Of a stretch of 64,000 nt of DNA, positions 33,471 through 45,660 are shown in pieces (position 1 is the first letter of the stretch; every line of letters starts with the position of its first letter). The DNA lies in NCBI GenBank assembly GCA_001600175.1, contig BCJC01000009.1, forward strand, positions 310,001 through 374,000, read 5' to 3'. Under the pieces are notes generated by a model, which had not been told where the DNA came from, made no database searches, and saw only the letters and a program-made list of their open reading frames with translations. The position numbers and the translations under genes were made by a program. Origin of the DNA: Erythrobasidium yunnanense. Taxonomy: Eukaryota; Basidiomycota; Cystobasidiomycetes; Erythrobasidiales; Erythrobasidiaceae.

Positions 33471-35201
33471 CAGGAAGCAGAGCTTGATCAGTGCATGATG
33501 GGAAACCAAGGATTGGGGAAAGTTGGACAGGCATGATATGGACCTTTTTTGCGTTTAGTACTTAAAAAGTTAGGAATCGCTTTGTAAGCTTTGTAAAGTT
33601 TTGCTAGCTAGTCGCTCTGCACTACACTATACACTTCAGTCGCATGTCATACGGTCTGTCTGCCTGTCAAGCCTTTCTCTCCAGCTGGCTATAATGCCAC
33701 AGCTGCAAATCCTGCTATTTGCTCACTCAAACTTATCGGCTGATGACTCGTGGGTAACGCAGCCTGTCACAGCAGCGGCGGTAGATGAGTAATTAATCTG
33801 CCATCGGCATTTCCAGCAAGCAGCGTCGTTGCCTCGATGTGAAGGTTGCAGAGGTCGCACGTTGTCAGCTTGGGGAGCAGTCATGCTCGCTTAGCAACGA
33901 GGCAGCATCAGAATGCTGAAGAAGGAGTCTCCAAGTCTATTACGAACATGAGCGCAGTCTGCAGACCTCATCAGGCGAGACAGTAAAATGTTTGCTGTCA
34001 GATTGACAGCGCAAATGCCTCGTTTCCTTTGCAGTCAGAGATATCTATGTTTACTGATTGTCGCAGCAGAGGATTGTCAGCCGAGGGGGGATCTGCAGCA
34101 TTTTGACCGGAAGGCAGTTTGGGGAGAGAGCGGCAGCAGTATCGCATCGGAAAAACCGCAGAGTTAGGTTGGGGGAGTGGAATGGAGTAAGACACAGATT
34201 CGGAGCATGGAAGTGCCGGATGAGGCTTAGCGTGAATTGTTGAACATAAGTGAGGATCAGGGTGGGCTAAACCTAAAACGTTGTATATGGCCGCCCTGAG
34301 TTGTTTACAAACATTGGCTTGCATACTGCGACGCTCAGTAACTCTATAGGAGAGCCAGTTCAGCCTATAATACTGTGAATAGGCTTGCCCCCCAATTGAG
34401 GCTTGCGATGACCGGATCAGGCAGCCCCATCGACCGCCATGGGAAGGATGCGTGGCAGCCATTTCATCGCCAGAGCATCAGAGTAGAGCGTATAAGGTAG
34501 ACGGATATGGGGAGGACAGGCTCGGCAGAAGGGCACGGTGGGCGGAACAGGGCTGCGCTCAGAGAGACAGGGCTTGCTGGCTTGCATGGCGCTTTGATGC
34601 AATTATGCCCGAAGAAGCCAACCAACAATTGATGCATTTGCACCTTAGCTCTCTTTGACTTTACCATCTTCATACCTTCTTTTTGCATTTGTGTGTGTGT
34701 GCGTACCGACATACGTCTCGTGGGTCAGGTCAGACAATAAAGACAAGAAGACAGCCGTCAAGACCCAGCAAGCATCAATACACCTTCCAGCTTGTCTTTA
34801 CTTTCGACTCTTCAAGTTCACCATCGTCGTCGACGCTGTCTGGTCGTATCATTCGACAGCTTTCAAGCCCGCCCAGCCTGGCCTGCCTAATCCGACCTGG
34901 TCTGGACTTTACTGCATCTACATACGCATAGTGGTTTCAGAACAGATCAGATCAGGACATCTGTCTGGATTGTCTGTCGTAACTCCTCCTGCTACTCGGG
35001 TCTGTACTCCTCCAAAGCGCAAGTCGCTGGCTCGCTTTGTTACTCTGGGAGCCAGTCCGAACAAAAGAGGTGTAAGTCGAACAACGCCAGCTTTTCTTTG
35101 TGTGCTGCTGTCACTTTGACTTGTGAGTACTGAACATTGGCTCTCTCGTTTCAGTCAATTATCCCCTGCTATTTTCTAGGCAGTCCGCCAAAACACGAGC
35201 C
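33471..35201. other. Long intergenic region, probable extended promoter of the phosphodiesterase gene
   Basis: 1.7 kb with no supported gene. It contains a T-rich stretch after the protease (33540-33600), an open frame on the minus strand at 33998-34462 without recognisable product, a GT repeat near 34691-34703 and pyrimidine-rich sequence at 34780-35100. Such length in an otherwise compact window suggests a long regulated promoter or leader for the downstream gene. Confidence 0.4.
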
Positions 35202-38200
35202 ATGGCGTTTGTCTCAAACCTCACGAAACAGCTGCGAGTCGATAGCAGCAATGTCAAAGGAGAATCTGAACAAGACTGGCCGTGTCCTTCGCCTATAGCT
35301 ACAGCTACTCGCAGGCCTAGCTGGCAGGAAACCGACGCCTCTCGCACGCGCTCCTTGCGAGACAATCTGGACGACGACGAAAGTGCAGACGAATTCGAGG
35401 GACCTCATCCCAACAAACCAGCACGTAGCAACACTCTAACAAAGTCAAAGAAGCAACGGCAGCATCCAGCTGTCAGTCAAGCGAGTGCTCCTGCGCCCGC
35501 CCTTGCCTTTGTCTCTCCCTTCGCGTCAGCCTCGTCTGGACGATCTACGCCTACCTTGGTCTACGCAGCCCCATCCCCTCCTCTATCACGGCGTAACAAC
35601 AACAACACTCCATCCTTCCTATCGCTGGCGCCTATTCGCAAACCAGCCCCTTCACCGTCTGGATCAGACTGGTCAGCAGACAGGAGACCTTCAGACGAGT
35701 CTGTAATAAGCTCGGTGTCGGAGATCTTCTCGCCTGGTCCACTCACTACACCGCTAGCATACACTCCCTGCAGCGAAGTCGGAGGCATGACCCCTTTCGA
35801 GGCTGCTTTCCAGAAGAAGCTCAATTTCACCGGACCGTCCTCCTCCACCTCAAAAGCCAGTCCTCCTGTATCTCCACTCAGGCCAAATGCACGATCATCA
35901 TTAGTCGAAGGAGAAGGAAGTTTCAGAAGTCCGCGTCAACAGACAAGCGCCATTCCCATGTCCCCTCTGTATTCGCCTAGTCGCCAATCTTCTGGAGAGA
36001 GCTACGAAGAGGCAATACGCATACGAAGGAGGAGTGTGGATGTTGGCACATTAGTCAATGCGAGAGCGCATCAGAAGTCTGGCCGTTCAAGTAGAGGAGA
36101 CACGTCCGCAATGGCCTTCGTCCCGCCAGACCAACTTCGTGCACAGAGGCAGCAGCGCCAGTCCTCGCGAAGGCATCATGAATCTGCGTAAGTCTTTCTG
36201 TTGTTCTCTCGTCGCTCAGGTCACGTGTCGCTTCTGCCACGAGGCAGAATCGGCACTAAGTGTACCTGAATGGCTCGGCATGGGATCTTTTTGGGCTGAC
36301 TCTGATCGCTCTTTCCTCTTCTCTCCCACTCCCGCTCCCGAAAAAACCTCTTTGTATCTTGTGTTTTTGGCTTCTGCTTCTCTTTCCCTCTCTCTCTTCT
36401 TACTACCCCATTCTGCAAAATTTCCACAGCTTCGCACAGCACTTGACGTGCATCTTGACACATTCGCTATCACTCTGCGCAGCGGGCGCAAACGAGTATG
36501 GGTTCGACCAAGATCTGAATCTCTCCTCATCTCCTGAAAACTCCCCAAGATCAAGTATAAGCACAGACGGACAAAGCAGCGATGCCGCACTAGGCGAAAG
36601 CGGTAGCTCCCCAGAGATGTCGAGGAGGAGTCAGCGACTAGCGTCCTTCTCGTCTGTGACGCCGGAGCGAAGATTGGAACTTATCGACTTCCTTAGCACC
36701 TGGTCCTTCGATGCAAATGAACTCGATCAGGATGAGCTGTGCGAATGCGCATGCATCATTTTCGAGTGCGCACTTCAGATGGAAGGCTTAGCTGGTATCG
36801 ATATGGGTGAGCAGAGTGGCATCTCCTACAGATTGTAATAAGGCTTACCTGGTCTTGTTCTAGCTCGCATGCAGGCTTTACTTATCTCGTTGCGCTCCGC
36901 CTATCACGCCCGAAACGCATATCACAACTTCGCGCACGCCGTTGACGTGCTCCAAGCCTGCTACTCCTTCCTGACAGCTGCTGGTCTCGCACCACGTCTG
37001 TCTACTCTCGTAAATCCTGGCTTCTCCGCTGGATGGCAGCGAGATCCGGCGATCCAGGCTCCCGGCTTGATAGGCGATGTCTTGCGCCCAATGCATGTCT
37101 TCGCGCTCCTAGTCGCTGCAATCGGCCACGATGTTGGACACCCGGGTCTCAGCAACGCTTACATGGTACGTAACTCTTTGAATCAAGATGTTGAAGGTGG
37201 TTTTGACTGACACGTTTGTTGCGATACAGGTCAATGCACGTACACCAGCTGCACAAGTATACAATGACAAATCCGTCCTGGAGAACTTTCACATCGTGAC
37301 GCTAGCTAGGATGCTCAAGTTGCATGGCTTTGGCTACCTACTAGAATCGGAGAACAGTACAACAGGTTAGGTCGCTTCGACCTCGGTTATATACCATCAT
37401 GCTAATTTCATACCTTGCAGAGTTCCGCCATGTTCTGCTAGCTTCAGTGCTTGCAACCGACATGGGCAGACATTTCCCTATTGTTGGCCAATTGACCGAA
37501 CTATCTACGAGATTGACCAAGACTGGAGGCCGTTCAGACCGTATAGCAGACGATAGACTCCTTCTCTGCTCTGGTCTGATGAAGTGTGCCGATATCAGCA
37601 ATCCTGTAAGCAGCTTATCGTCCTTTCGCCAAAAGTAAGTAGCTGACCCACTCTTCTTAACAGACACGCCCACACAAGGTCGCAAAGCAATGGTCTACAG
37701 CTCTCTTGGAAGAGTGGACTGTCCAAGCTCAAATAGAAGCCAAGTTCGCTCTTCCAATCTCAGTCGTTATCCTGAACCCAGAAGAACAAGTCGCACAAGC
37801 CAAGAGCCAAGTCGGCTTCATCAACCTCTTCACCCAGCCTCTATTCGACGCCATGGTCTCATGCATGCCGGGATTCAAGCAGTTTGCCGACAGCGGGCGC
37901 GAAGGCAGGGCGCTCTGGGAATCGATCGTGCTCAACACCGATGCCAGCCCTGCCCATACGCCAGGCGTAATCGCAGACGACACACCCAAGCTCGGTTCTG
38001 TTTCAGCCTTCAGCAAAACTCCTTCAGTCCTCCCTCCTACCAAGACCTTCTCTTCTCGCCTTCCACCGCATCGCGCTCCTCGTGTGCCCACGCAGATCGA
38101 TGCATCCCGAGCAAACGCATTACAAGACAGTATACCACCGCTTTCAGCTGGCTCATCTTCCGAGAGCACATCGCCAGGTGCACCCTCCTTCTTTGACCGC

Positions 38201-38476
38201 TCTTCATCTATATCATCCACCGCTACTACAGCTACCACCTCAAGCTGGCTTTCACCAGCGACCGTCGATGAAGTTCTGCCTAACCTCGGTAACGAGGAAT
38301 GCTCTGGCGACTGCAGCTCGGTGACGGCTGCATGTACCAAATGCTCGCGCAGGCTTGCCGCCGACAAGCGCCAGATCGTAGAAAACTTCTTTGGCTCACC
38401 GGTCGACTCGGGAGTCTGGCCTCCTGATCCTTTCAGGCCGCGCAAGAACGCGCCTGAACCACTTCTATCTCCGTAA
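35202..38476 (+). CDS. PDE2: Class I 3',5'-cyclic-nucleotide phosphodiesterase (high-affinity cAMP type)
   Basis: Predicted to hydrolyse cAMP and so limit protein kinase A signalling. The first exon encodes about 330 Ser/Pro/Arg-rich residues with no domain. The catalytic HD-type domain is spread over about five exons: YHNFAHAVDVLQACYSFL (about 36925), FALLVAAIGHDVGHPG, NDKSVLENFHIVTLARML, LLASVLATDMGRHF and LLLCSGLMKCADISNPTRPH, then EEWTVQAQIEAKFALPISVV and VGFINLFTQPLFDAM. These give the metal-binding His and Asp residues of PDEase I. The C-terminal 190 residues are low complexity and carry a Cys-containing segment (CSGDCSSVTAACTKCSRR). Start is the first ATG of the open exon; orthology to yeast Pde2 is inferred from domain type. 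Confidence 0.9.
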
Positions 38477-38755
38477 TCCGTTAGCAAGCTGTACATTCGG
38501 TCTTTCACACCAGCCTGTGCCTTAGTAAGGTACTGTCAAGATGCTTTAGAAGTTCTTAGCTTTACCTCGATTAGCCTGTGTAGCATTTCTCGTTTTAGAG
38601 CAAAACACCTTGTCGTTGTTCGTATCTGCAGAGAAGTGGTTCGTTTACAAACCTACAAGCAGTAATCAGAAGCTTTTATCACTTTCATCGGCACTTTTCT
38701 GATGGCCTTGGTTGTCACGTGAAGCTGTTTCTCTTCTTCCTGACGATACTTTGCT

Positions 38756-40098
38756 ATGAAGTTCTTGGTCACTGGTGCATCAGGTGACCAATCAGACAAG
38801 AAGAGACTCTATGGAATCGTCCTGACTGCGACCCTCCGAAAGGCCTGCTCGGAAGAGCAATACTGAAAAAAGCCAAAGCCGCTGGACATGAAGGTTGGGA
38901 CAGCTTGACCTGCGCAGCTTCTCTTCTGCTCATATAGCCTGCTATAGTCAAAGGTCTCGCTTTCTCCCGAGCTGGCGGAGATCTCGTCAAGCTAGACCTC
39001 AACGATGTTCAAGGCTTCCAATCCCTCTGCGAAGAATTCCAACCTGACATCGTGTATGCTGATCTGATGATAACATCTAACCTATGCTGAGACTTCTTCC
39101 AGCATCCATGCGGCAGCTGAACGCAAACCTGTATGATAAGCACGCTTCCTGTCGTTCAGCGGTATTGACGCTCAATACATCAGGATGTTGCAGAGAAGGA
39201 TCCAGAAGCTGCTCGGAAGGTGCTGAGTCTAGCTTACTTGCGCGTGTTATGTTCAAGCTGACTCTTGGATCCAGCTAAATGTCGCTGTACCTCAAAATCT
39301 CGCCAAAGTCTGCGCAGCCTTGGATATAGTCATCGTCTACGTAAGCACAGACTATGTATTCCCTGGCGATTCCCCTTCGAGCGGGTACGAACCTCATCAC
39401 GAAACGGAGCCGCTGCAATTGTAAGTCATTCGACTTGAGACTCTGACAACAAGCTGATCATTTGAAAGCTACGGAGAGACCAAGCTGGCAGGAGAGAAGG
39501 AGATCCTACAGAACGGAAAGGCTGGGAAAGCTGTAGTCGTGCGGATACCGGTTTTGTAAGCGAGTATCTGAGCATACAAAGCCCATGCTGACTCGTCTGC
39601 TCGCTTTCAGATACGGACCTGTTGAGGCCAACAACGAATCGGCTATTAATATCCTCATAGACGTCGTTCGGGCCCAGAAGAAAGTCAACATGGATCACTG
39701 GTCTACACGGTACCCAACCCATGTGCAGGATGTAGCTCGAGTTCTGGTCGATGTCGGTGCACTTTGTGGGTCCTCCCGTAAGCTGGGTCCTGGAGGTATA
39801 CTGATCTGCTTTTCAAGATCGCAATTCGCTGGACACCACCCTGCCTACTATTCTACACTTCTCGTCTCAGAGCAAGGTGTATACGAAGCTTGAGATATCT
39901 CAATGCTATGCAAAACAGCTAGGTATAGAGGACACCAGCTTCCTGACACCGGTTACCGAAGGTCCGAAGGAGGGTGAGACGAAGCGACCTAGGGACTGTC
40001 ATCTTTCGAATGCGGCCTTGGAGAGTTTAGGCATCAGTACGCATGAAGAAGAGAGCTTTGAGAGCTGGTTCTCAAACAAAGCCAACTTGAATATTTAG
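38756..40098 (+). CDS. MAT2B-like NAD(P)-binding protein (methionine adenosyltransferase regulatory subunit-like, RmlD family)
   Basis: Extended short-chain dehydrogenase fold. Exon 1 is MKFLVTGASG; an intron at 38784-38842 joins it to LLGRAILKKAKAAGHE, forming the Rossmann motif GASGLLG. Later exons give DLVKLDLNDVQGF, HAAAERKPD (39110-39140), VYVSTDYVFPGDSPSSGYEP, LQLYGETKLAGEKEIL, AVVVRIPVLYGPVEANNESA and VNMDHWSTRYPTHVQDVARV. YGETK carries the catalytic-type Tyr and Lys. The MDHWSTRYPTHVQDVA block and the AAERKPD block follow human MAT2B more closely than bacterial dTDP-rhamnose reductases. Up to six introns. The role in regulating S-adenosylmethionine synthesis is inferred from that likeness. 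A bare reductase is possible. Confidence 0.82.
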
Positions 40099-40190
40099 AA
40101 AGTCACGTTGTTCGCTTTCCAACGTCATTTCGCGTAAGCACTTTCGCTACTTCCGACAAGCCAGCCCGTTCGCTTGCACTGGTCTCAATC

Positions 40191-42447
40191 ATGTCCTACG
40201 AACGCGGCGCGCTGCTGCCTGGCGCGCCTTCGACGACTCGCGGCCAGAGCACCAAGCTGGGCCTTGATCCAGCAAGTCCCGGACGGTCGCAATGAGTCGC
40301 AAAGGCAGCTGATACATTGTTCGGTAACCTAGAAAGGAGAACGCATCATCTATTGCAATTCAAGATCTGTATTCCTGCTCTCGCTCACCGGTAGTCAGCC
40401 TAACCTCTCGTATGCCGGACATCCTCGAGAAACAACAGTCGCAAAGATCAGCCCTTCTGGATTCTATGCCGCCTCTGCTGTGACTGGCACCCCACTGCTC
40501 GAGTCCTGACAACTGGCTGACATTGGACTATTCCAGGATGTCAGCGGTACTGTGCGAGTATGGGACCTGGCAGGCACAGATCAGACATTGAAGACTGAAG
40601 TGAAAGCTCTGGGAGGCCGCATTAACGCCCTGGCTTGGGACAGCGAAAGCAAACGAATCGTCGTAGGAGGTGACGGAAGAGACCGATTCGCACATGCTTT
40701 CATGTTTGATAGCGGAAGCAGTGTGGGAGAGCTGGTGAGAATGTTGCGACACTGCAATCACTCAGGTAACTGATGCTGTAGGCAGTCCGGACACTCGAAA
40801 GTCATCAACGCAGTTGCAGTCCGTCAGCAAAGACCCTTCAGAGCTGTGACAGGTGGAGATGACAACAAGCTGGTCTTCTCACATGGAGGTATGTGTATCA
40901 GTCAGCGTCAATCCAGCTCCGCTGATACTGTCGACAGTGCCGTATAAGTATGCAAGGACGCTTAGCGAACACTCAGGCTTCGTACAGGACGTGGCTTTCA
41001 GTGTGAGTACAAGAAGCTCAGCTCTTATATGCATGAGCTGACAAGACATTCAGCCTAACGGAGACCACTTCGCCTCCGTCGGAGCTGACAGCAAATTGCT
41101 GCTATACGGCGGAACAGAGGGCAACTACCTTGCTTCGTTGTCCAGTCAGGACAAGCAAGGTCACAAAGGTAGTATATTTGCTCTATCCTGGTCTAAGGAC
41201 TCCAAGTTCATCAGTACAAGCGGTGGTGACAGAACTGTCAAGGTGGGTTTTTGCGCAATTACAACATATCATTTTCCTTACACATCTGTGTAGATCTGGG
41301 ACATTGAGCAACAAGCTGTGGTTCAGTCATGGTCATTAGGCGATGCTGTCGAGGCGCAACAAGTTGGCAATGCCTGGTCGCCCAGTGCAAATGAGGAAAT
41401 TGTCAGCTTGTCTCTCTCCGGCGAACTCAGCGTCTTCGACAAGAGGACTCCGAATGGTCCAGCGAAGGTGCTATATGGCCGTGAGTCATGAAGGCTCCAT
41501 ACTATTATACTGGCTGACCCTCTATTGCCAGACCAAAAATCCATTACTGCGCTATCTAGCAAGGTCGCCGATCAGCCTACCTTCTACTCCGGCTCGTATG
41601 ATGGCAAGGTCAACAAGTTTAGCTTCTCGGATGAAAAGGGCCACTGCACGCCCGTCTCTGGCTCTGGCCATAGCAACTCTGTCATTGCGATCGCTAACAG
41701 CGACAGAGGCTCTATATATTCAGCCGGTATGGACGATACCGTTAAAGAAATCACTTCCAACAACGCATATACGTAGGTCGGTCGGTCCTCGAACACAGCC
41801 TGTCCTGATGAGATGTCTCGAATAGATCGACGAGCGTGCCTGTAGGCAGCTTACCTTCAGCCCTTGCTGTCGATGGACAAGGCGCCCAATATGTGGCTAC
41901 AGCTTCGGAGATACAAGTCTTCCAAGGCAGCAAGAAGACATCGTCAATCTCTGTCCCATATAGTCCAAGCAGTCTGGCCATATCAAGCCAGGCTTTGCTC
42001 GCTGTTGGCGGATCGGATGGCAAAGTGTATCTATACTCTTCTGCATCGCTCAAACCGCACAGCACGCCGTTCCTAGAGAAGAACAGGGGTGTGATCACTG
42101 CTTTGGCGTTCTCGCCGGATGGCGCATACCTGGCGGCAGGTGACTCGAATGGGAAGATCATCGTTTACGATATGCCGTCTGGCGATCTCAAGACGACTGC
42201 CTGGGCCTTCCATACTGCGAAGATCAGCTCGATAGCTTGGGCACCTTCGTCCAAGCGAGCGGTCTCGGGATCGCTGGATACGAATGTATATGTCTGGAAC
42301 ATCGTCAAGCCAATGAAGAATATCGCTATAAAGGGAGCACATGCAGGAGGTGTTAGCGGGACTGCCTTCCTGGATGAGGATACAATCGTTAGTGTGGGAG
42401 CAGACGCAGCGTTCAGAAGCTGGAAGGTCAAACATCATGCAGTGTAG
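40191..42447 (+). CDS. AIP1: Actin-interacting protein 1 (WD-repeat cofilin cofactor)
   Basis: Predicted two-propeller WD40 protein that works with cofilin to disassemble actin filaments. Start MSYERGALLPGAPSTTRGQS is followed by TKLGLDP, the family's N-terminal signature, then KGERIIYCNSRSVFLLSLTG. Repeats include GTVRVWDLAGTDQTLKTEVK, INALAWDSESKRIVVGGDG, FRAVTGGDDNKLVFSHG, FASVGADSKLLLYGG, IFALSWSKDSKFISTSGGDR, TFYSGSYDGKVNKFSF and DTNVYVWNIVKPMKNIAIKG. About nine introns; the first, 40272-40332, appears to use a GC donor. Length and repeat order fit the roughly 600-residue family. Close spacing to the upstream MAT2B-like gene (92 bp). Confidence 0.94.
40272..40332 (+). other. Probable GC-AG intron in AIP1
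   Basis: To join GLDP to KGERIIY in the frame the family requires, the intron must start GCAAGT after the CCA codon and end CCTAG. The nearby GT (AAGTCC) would shift the frame. An AGCTGATAC branch-like site lies upstream of the acceptor. Confidence 0.7.
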
Positions 42448-42653
42448 AACAACTAGATTATGAACAAGTATCCTGTGCAATGCAACATATTTGCCGCTTG
42501 ATGGCCTCTATAATCGTCTAATATCAAGATATGCGTACTACGGTCTGAATATGCGTACTGCGACTGATGCGGCTTGCGTGTACTGGGTATCCAACGGTAG
42601 AAATTGATATAATAGACAGACAGGCTTGCGGCTTCTTTACGAAAGAAGCTAGT

Positions 42654-44450
42654 CTATCTGCCTTCTTTGCCCGGCAGGACGGAAACTACATTGAAGAGGT
42701 TACGGTGTGCTTTAAAACCCATTTTACCCAGCGTCGAGGCGAGTATCTGGTTGAGAGAACACTCAGTGGATGATGAAGGGTATCGAAATACAATTACTCT
42801 TACCGGTGGAGACTTCAGCCCACGCTGAGGCAGCCGGCATGTACCGAAAGCGAAGTCGTTTGCACGTTGCGCTAGCTGCGGCACGTCCATGTGCATCTTC
42901 TTCATCGACGGCTTGTAGTAGCCTAGCCATGCTTGCCAGGCCTGCGCCTTGAGTTCTTCGGGCACTTGGTCCAGTGCTTGATCGACTTTGACAGCATCAA
43001 CCATATAGGCAGTGTCCATGTTATATGGCTCAATCGGCAGCTCTTTCACGGTACGCTGGTTCAGGAAGAAGGCCTCGAAATCGCATAGCAGTAGGATACC
43101 AGAACCGCCCTCTCCAGCTCGAGCAGTTCTGCCCAGCCGATGTATGTATTGCTCGGTGTCTGCAGGAAGGCCTGCTTGCACGACTAAGGTGACCAAAGGG
43201 AAATCCATTCCGCGAGCGGTGACATCCGAAGAGACAAGGATACCCGTTTTTGCTGCTTTGAACGCATCGGCTGTCTTGGTACGAGCGGGCTGCGACATCC
43301 TAGAGTGGATTTGCAAAACAGGCAGAGGTTGCGAGCTCAATACCCCCTTCTCCAGGTTGGCCAGCATCTCGAATACGAGGCCTGTTGAGCGTGCAGTCGG
43401 AAGGAAGAGCATGATCTTGCTGTTGGCTGTCTTTGCGAGTTCTTGACGAAGGATGGAAACGAGCGATACGAACAGGTCTTCGAGCTTGCAGATCTGGACA
43501 CTCTGTGGGACGTGCTGATGCGTGTTGACTTCATCTTCTTTGAGCGTGCTGATAAAGGTATGTGAGGGGTCTAGCGTAAATCTGGCGACCTGAAAGTTTG
43601 GCTCAGCTCAAGTCAGATATGCGTAGGCTGCAAGCAGACTCACATCTTGAACACCTTGAGGAAGCGTAGCAGAGAATAACAGACTTTGCCGCTGAACGAC
43701 TCTGCGGTCAGGCAGGAGACGGACGATCTTCTCAATATCCTGCTTGAAACCCTGATCGAGCAGCCTATCAGCCTCATCAAGCACCAGGTTGCGCAGTTTG
43801 CTTGTGTGAGGCTGTAGGCCATTGTTGGCCAGGTGGTCTAGCAGTCTGCCTGGAGTCGCTACGAGAATATCGCATCTCTGCTGCTGCAACCTCTTGATTT
43901 CGGATCGAACATTGGTTCCTCCTGTTGCGACCTGTATCTTGAAAGGCAGGTCCTTCAACAGAGGTTCTCCGGCTAACGCTATCTGAGCTGCCAGTTCTCG
44001 CGTAGGAGAAATGACAATCGCGCCAATCTGGCCTTTTTCAGGTGGGCTCAGTACCAACGACTGGATGACGGGAAGAAGGAAGGCGAGCGTCTTTCCAGTC
44101 CCAGTCTTGGCTTGCGCTAGGACATCGCCCTTTTGCAGAATGACAGGCAGAGTTTGCGCTTGGACGTCAGTGCAAAATTCGAAAGGCAGTCTAATCTTTG
44201 GGCTGAGAAGGTCGCTTTCCACGAATGAGGAGAATCTGGTCTGCGACAGATGGGCTGTAAGGGTAGGACTTTCTTCCTGTTGCTGCAATTGCGGCTGTTG
44301 CTGCTGAGCTGGCGCAGCTTGAGCTAGGACGCTCGCGTTCGCCTTTTGGCTACGGTTGGGACGGCCGCGTCTTGCTGCAGGCATGATACTGGACGATGTA
44401 AGAGTAGTGAAAGAGCGTGAAATTGCCGTAAAGAAGAGCCGAATTGTCAT
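42654..44450 (-). CDS. MSS116: Mitochondrial DEAD-box RNA helicase, Mss116-like
   Basis: ATP-dependent RNA chaperone for mitochondrial intron splicing and translation. The start at 44450 gives an Arg/Ser/Thr-rich presequence (MTIRLFFTAISRSFTTLTSS). Motifs in order: Q-motif region FEFCTDVQAQTLPVIL, I AKTGTGKT, Ia PTRELA, Ib TPGRLLDH, II VLDEADRLLDQGFK, III FSAT, then after an intron IMLFLPTARSTGLVF, V VSSDVTARGMDFP and VI HRLGRTARAG. The C-terminal extension after motif VI (QAWLGYYKPSMKKMHMD) is typical of the Mss116 branch. The last intron (about 42711-42767) is 57 nt and stop-free. It ends LGKMGFKAHRNLFNVVSVL. All motifs are intact. Divergent from CRD1 over 59 bp. Confidence 0.92.
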
Positions 44451-44509
44451 AAATTTGTCGCGAAAGCGAAAGCTGCCCCTATATCCTTTGCATCTGACTG
44501 TACGAAATC
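44451..44509. promoter_or_regulatory. Very short divergent promoter, MSS116 / CRD1
   Basis: Only 59 bp lie between the two start codons of genes whose products both go to mitochondria. The GCGAAAGCGAAAG stretch at about 44459-44471 is a candidate shared element, on position alone. Confidence 0.5.
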
Positions 44510-45588
44510 ATGCTCGTAATGCGCTCTCGTTGCGCGTCTCTGGCCCCAAGATCCCTCCTACAACAGCCGATACATCTGCGCCCGTCTGTGCGACCTTTCC
44601 GGACAGCTGTCCCTCGTCTGTCAAGTTCGAAAGATGATGCTGCTCCGAAGACTCAAGTCAAAGTCCCGTTACCTGCTACGGGTGTCAAGTCTAAGCTAGA
44701 GTTGCGCGAGAATATCTACACAATCCCAAACTTCCTGACCGTCTCGCGCATAATTGCGTGCCCTTTTCTCGGCTACTTCATCGTCCAAGGCAACTTCACT
44801 GCCGCGACTGCATTGCTGGTGTATGCTGGAGCGACAGATTGGGTGGGCTCCGTCGTTCCAATGTTGTGATGCGGAAAGCTGAGACCCAGAGACAGATTGA
44901 TGGCTACCTAGCCCGGCAATGGAACATGGGCAGCGTGTTTGGCAGCATACTTGATCCTGCTGCAGACAAGGCTCTCATGACTACCCTCACCATAGCTCTT
45001 GCGGTCAAGGGGTTGCTACCGGGTGCGTATTTTCGCCCTCCTCAGTCTCTGCCACGCTGAATGTTGCACGATACAACAGTATGGCTGGCCGTCTTGATCC
45101 TTGGTAGAGACGTCGCTTTGTCCATCTCAGCCTTCTACTTCCGATACATTTCGCTGCCAGAACCGGTACGACGAGCATCCGCTTGTAAACTCTGCATGAG
45201 AATTGACAGTATTTGTAGAAAACCTTCAAACGTTATTGGGACTTTTCAATTCCCTCAGCTGAAGTCAAGCCGACCCAAATCAGCAAGGTGCGCTATTCCG
45301 AATCTCGATCGTTGCGCCTGCTGATAATGGTCTTCAGTATAATACATTCTTGCAGCTCATCCTGATGGGCAGTACGACGGTAGCACCTCTCATACCCTAC
45401 AACGTGGAGTTACCCCTGAAAACACTACAGTAAGCGTGTTTTCTGGAGGGATCGACCTCGCTGACCAGGTTCACAGAGCTGTCGTTGCTGGTACGACAAT
45501 CTGGTCGGGATGGTCCTATGTAGGAGGCCGCAAGGGTCTACGAATACTCAAGCGAGACCTTGAGGATGGGAAAGATCAAGCGAAGTAA
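44510..45588 (+). CDS. CRD1: Cardiolipin synthase (CDP-alcohol phosphatidyltransferase)
   Basis: Joins CDP-diacylglycerol and phosphatidylglycerol to make cardiolipin in the mitochondrial inner membrane. A presequence (MLVMRSRCASLAPRSLLQQP) and linker lead to ENIYTIPNFLTVSRIIACPF, the family's entry helix. The catalytic signature is complete once the intron after ATDW is removed: DWIDGYLARQWNMGSVFGSI followed by LDPAADK, giving D..DG..AR........G...D...D. Membrane segments include LMTTLTIALAVKGLLP, VWLAVLILGRDVALSISAFY and LQLILMGSTTVAPLIP. It ends RILKRDLEDGKDQAK. At least six introns of 45-60 nt. The DGYLAR context and presequence favour cardiolipin synthase over phosphatidylglycerophosphate synthase. 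Confidence 0.92.
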
Positions 45589-45660
45589 TCTGCCTCTGAA
45601 GTCGTGCGATAAAACTTGGAGAAGAAGGCAAGCTGTCAAACGAGGGGATTAAGATAGGCT

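Noticed and set aside
33998-34462. 154-codon minus-strand frame in the phosphodiesterase promoter region
   Set aside because: No known motif, no splice structure and no neighbour support; length is within chance for this composition.
37729-38508. 259-codon open frame antisense to the phosphodiesterase 3' end
   Set aside because: The plus strand here carries conserved PDE sequence and its low-complexity tail. The antisense product has no domain.
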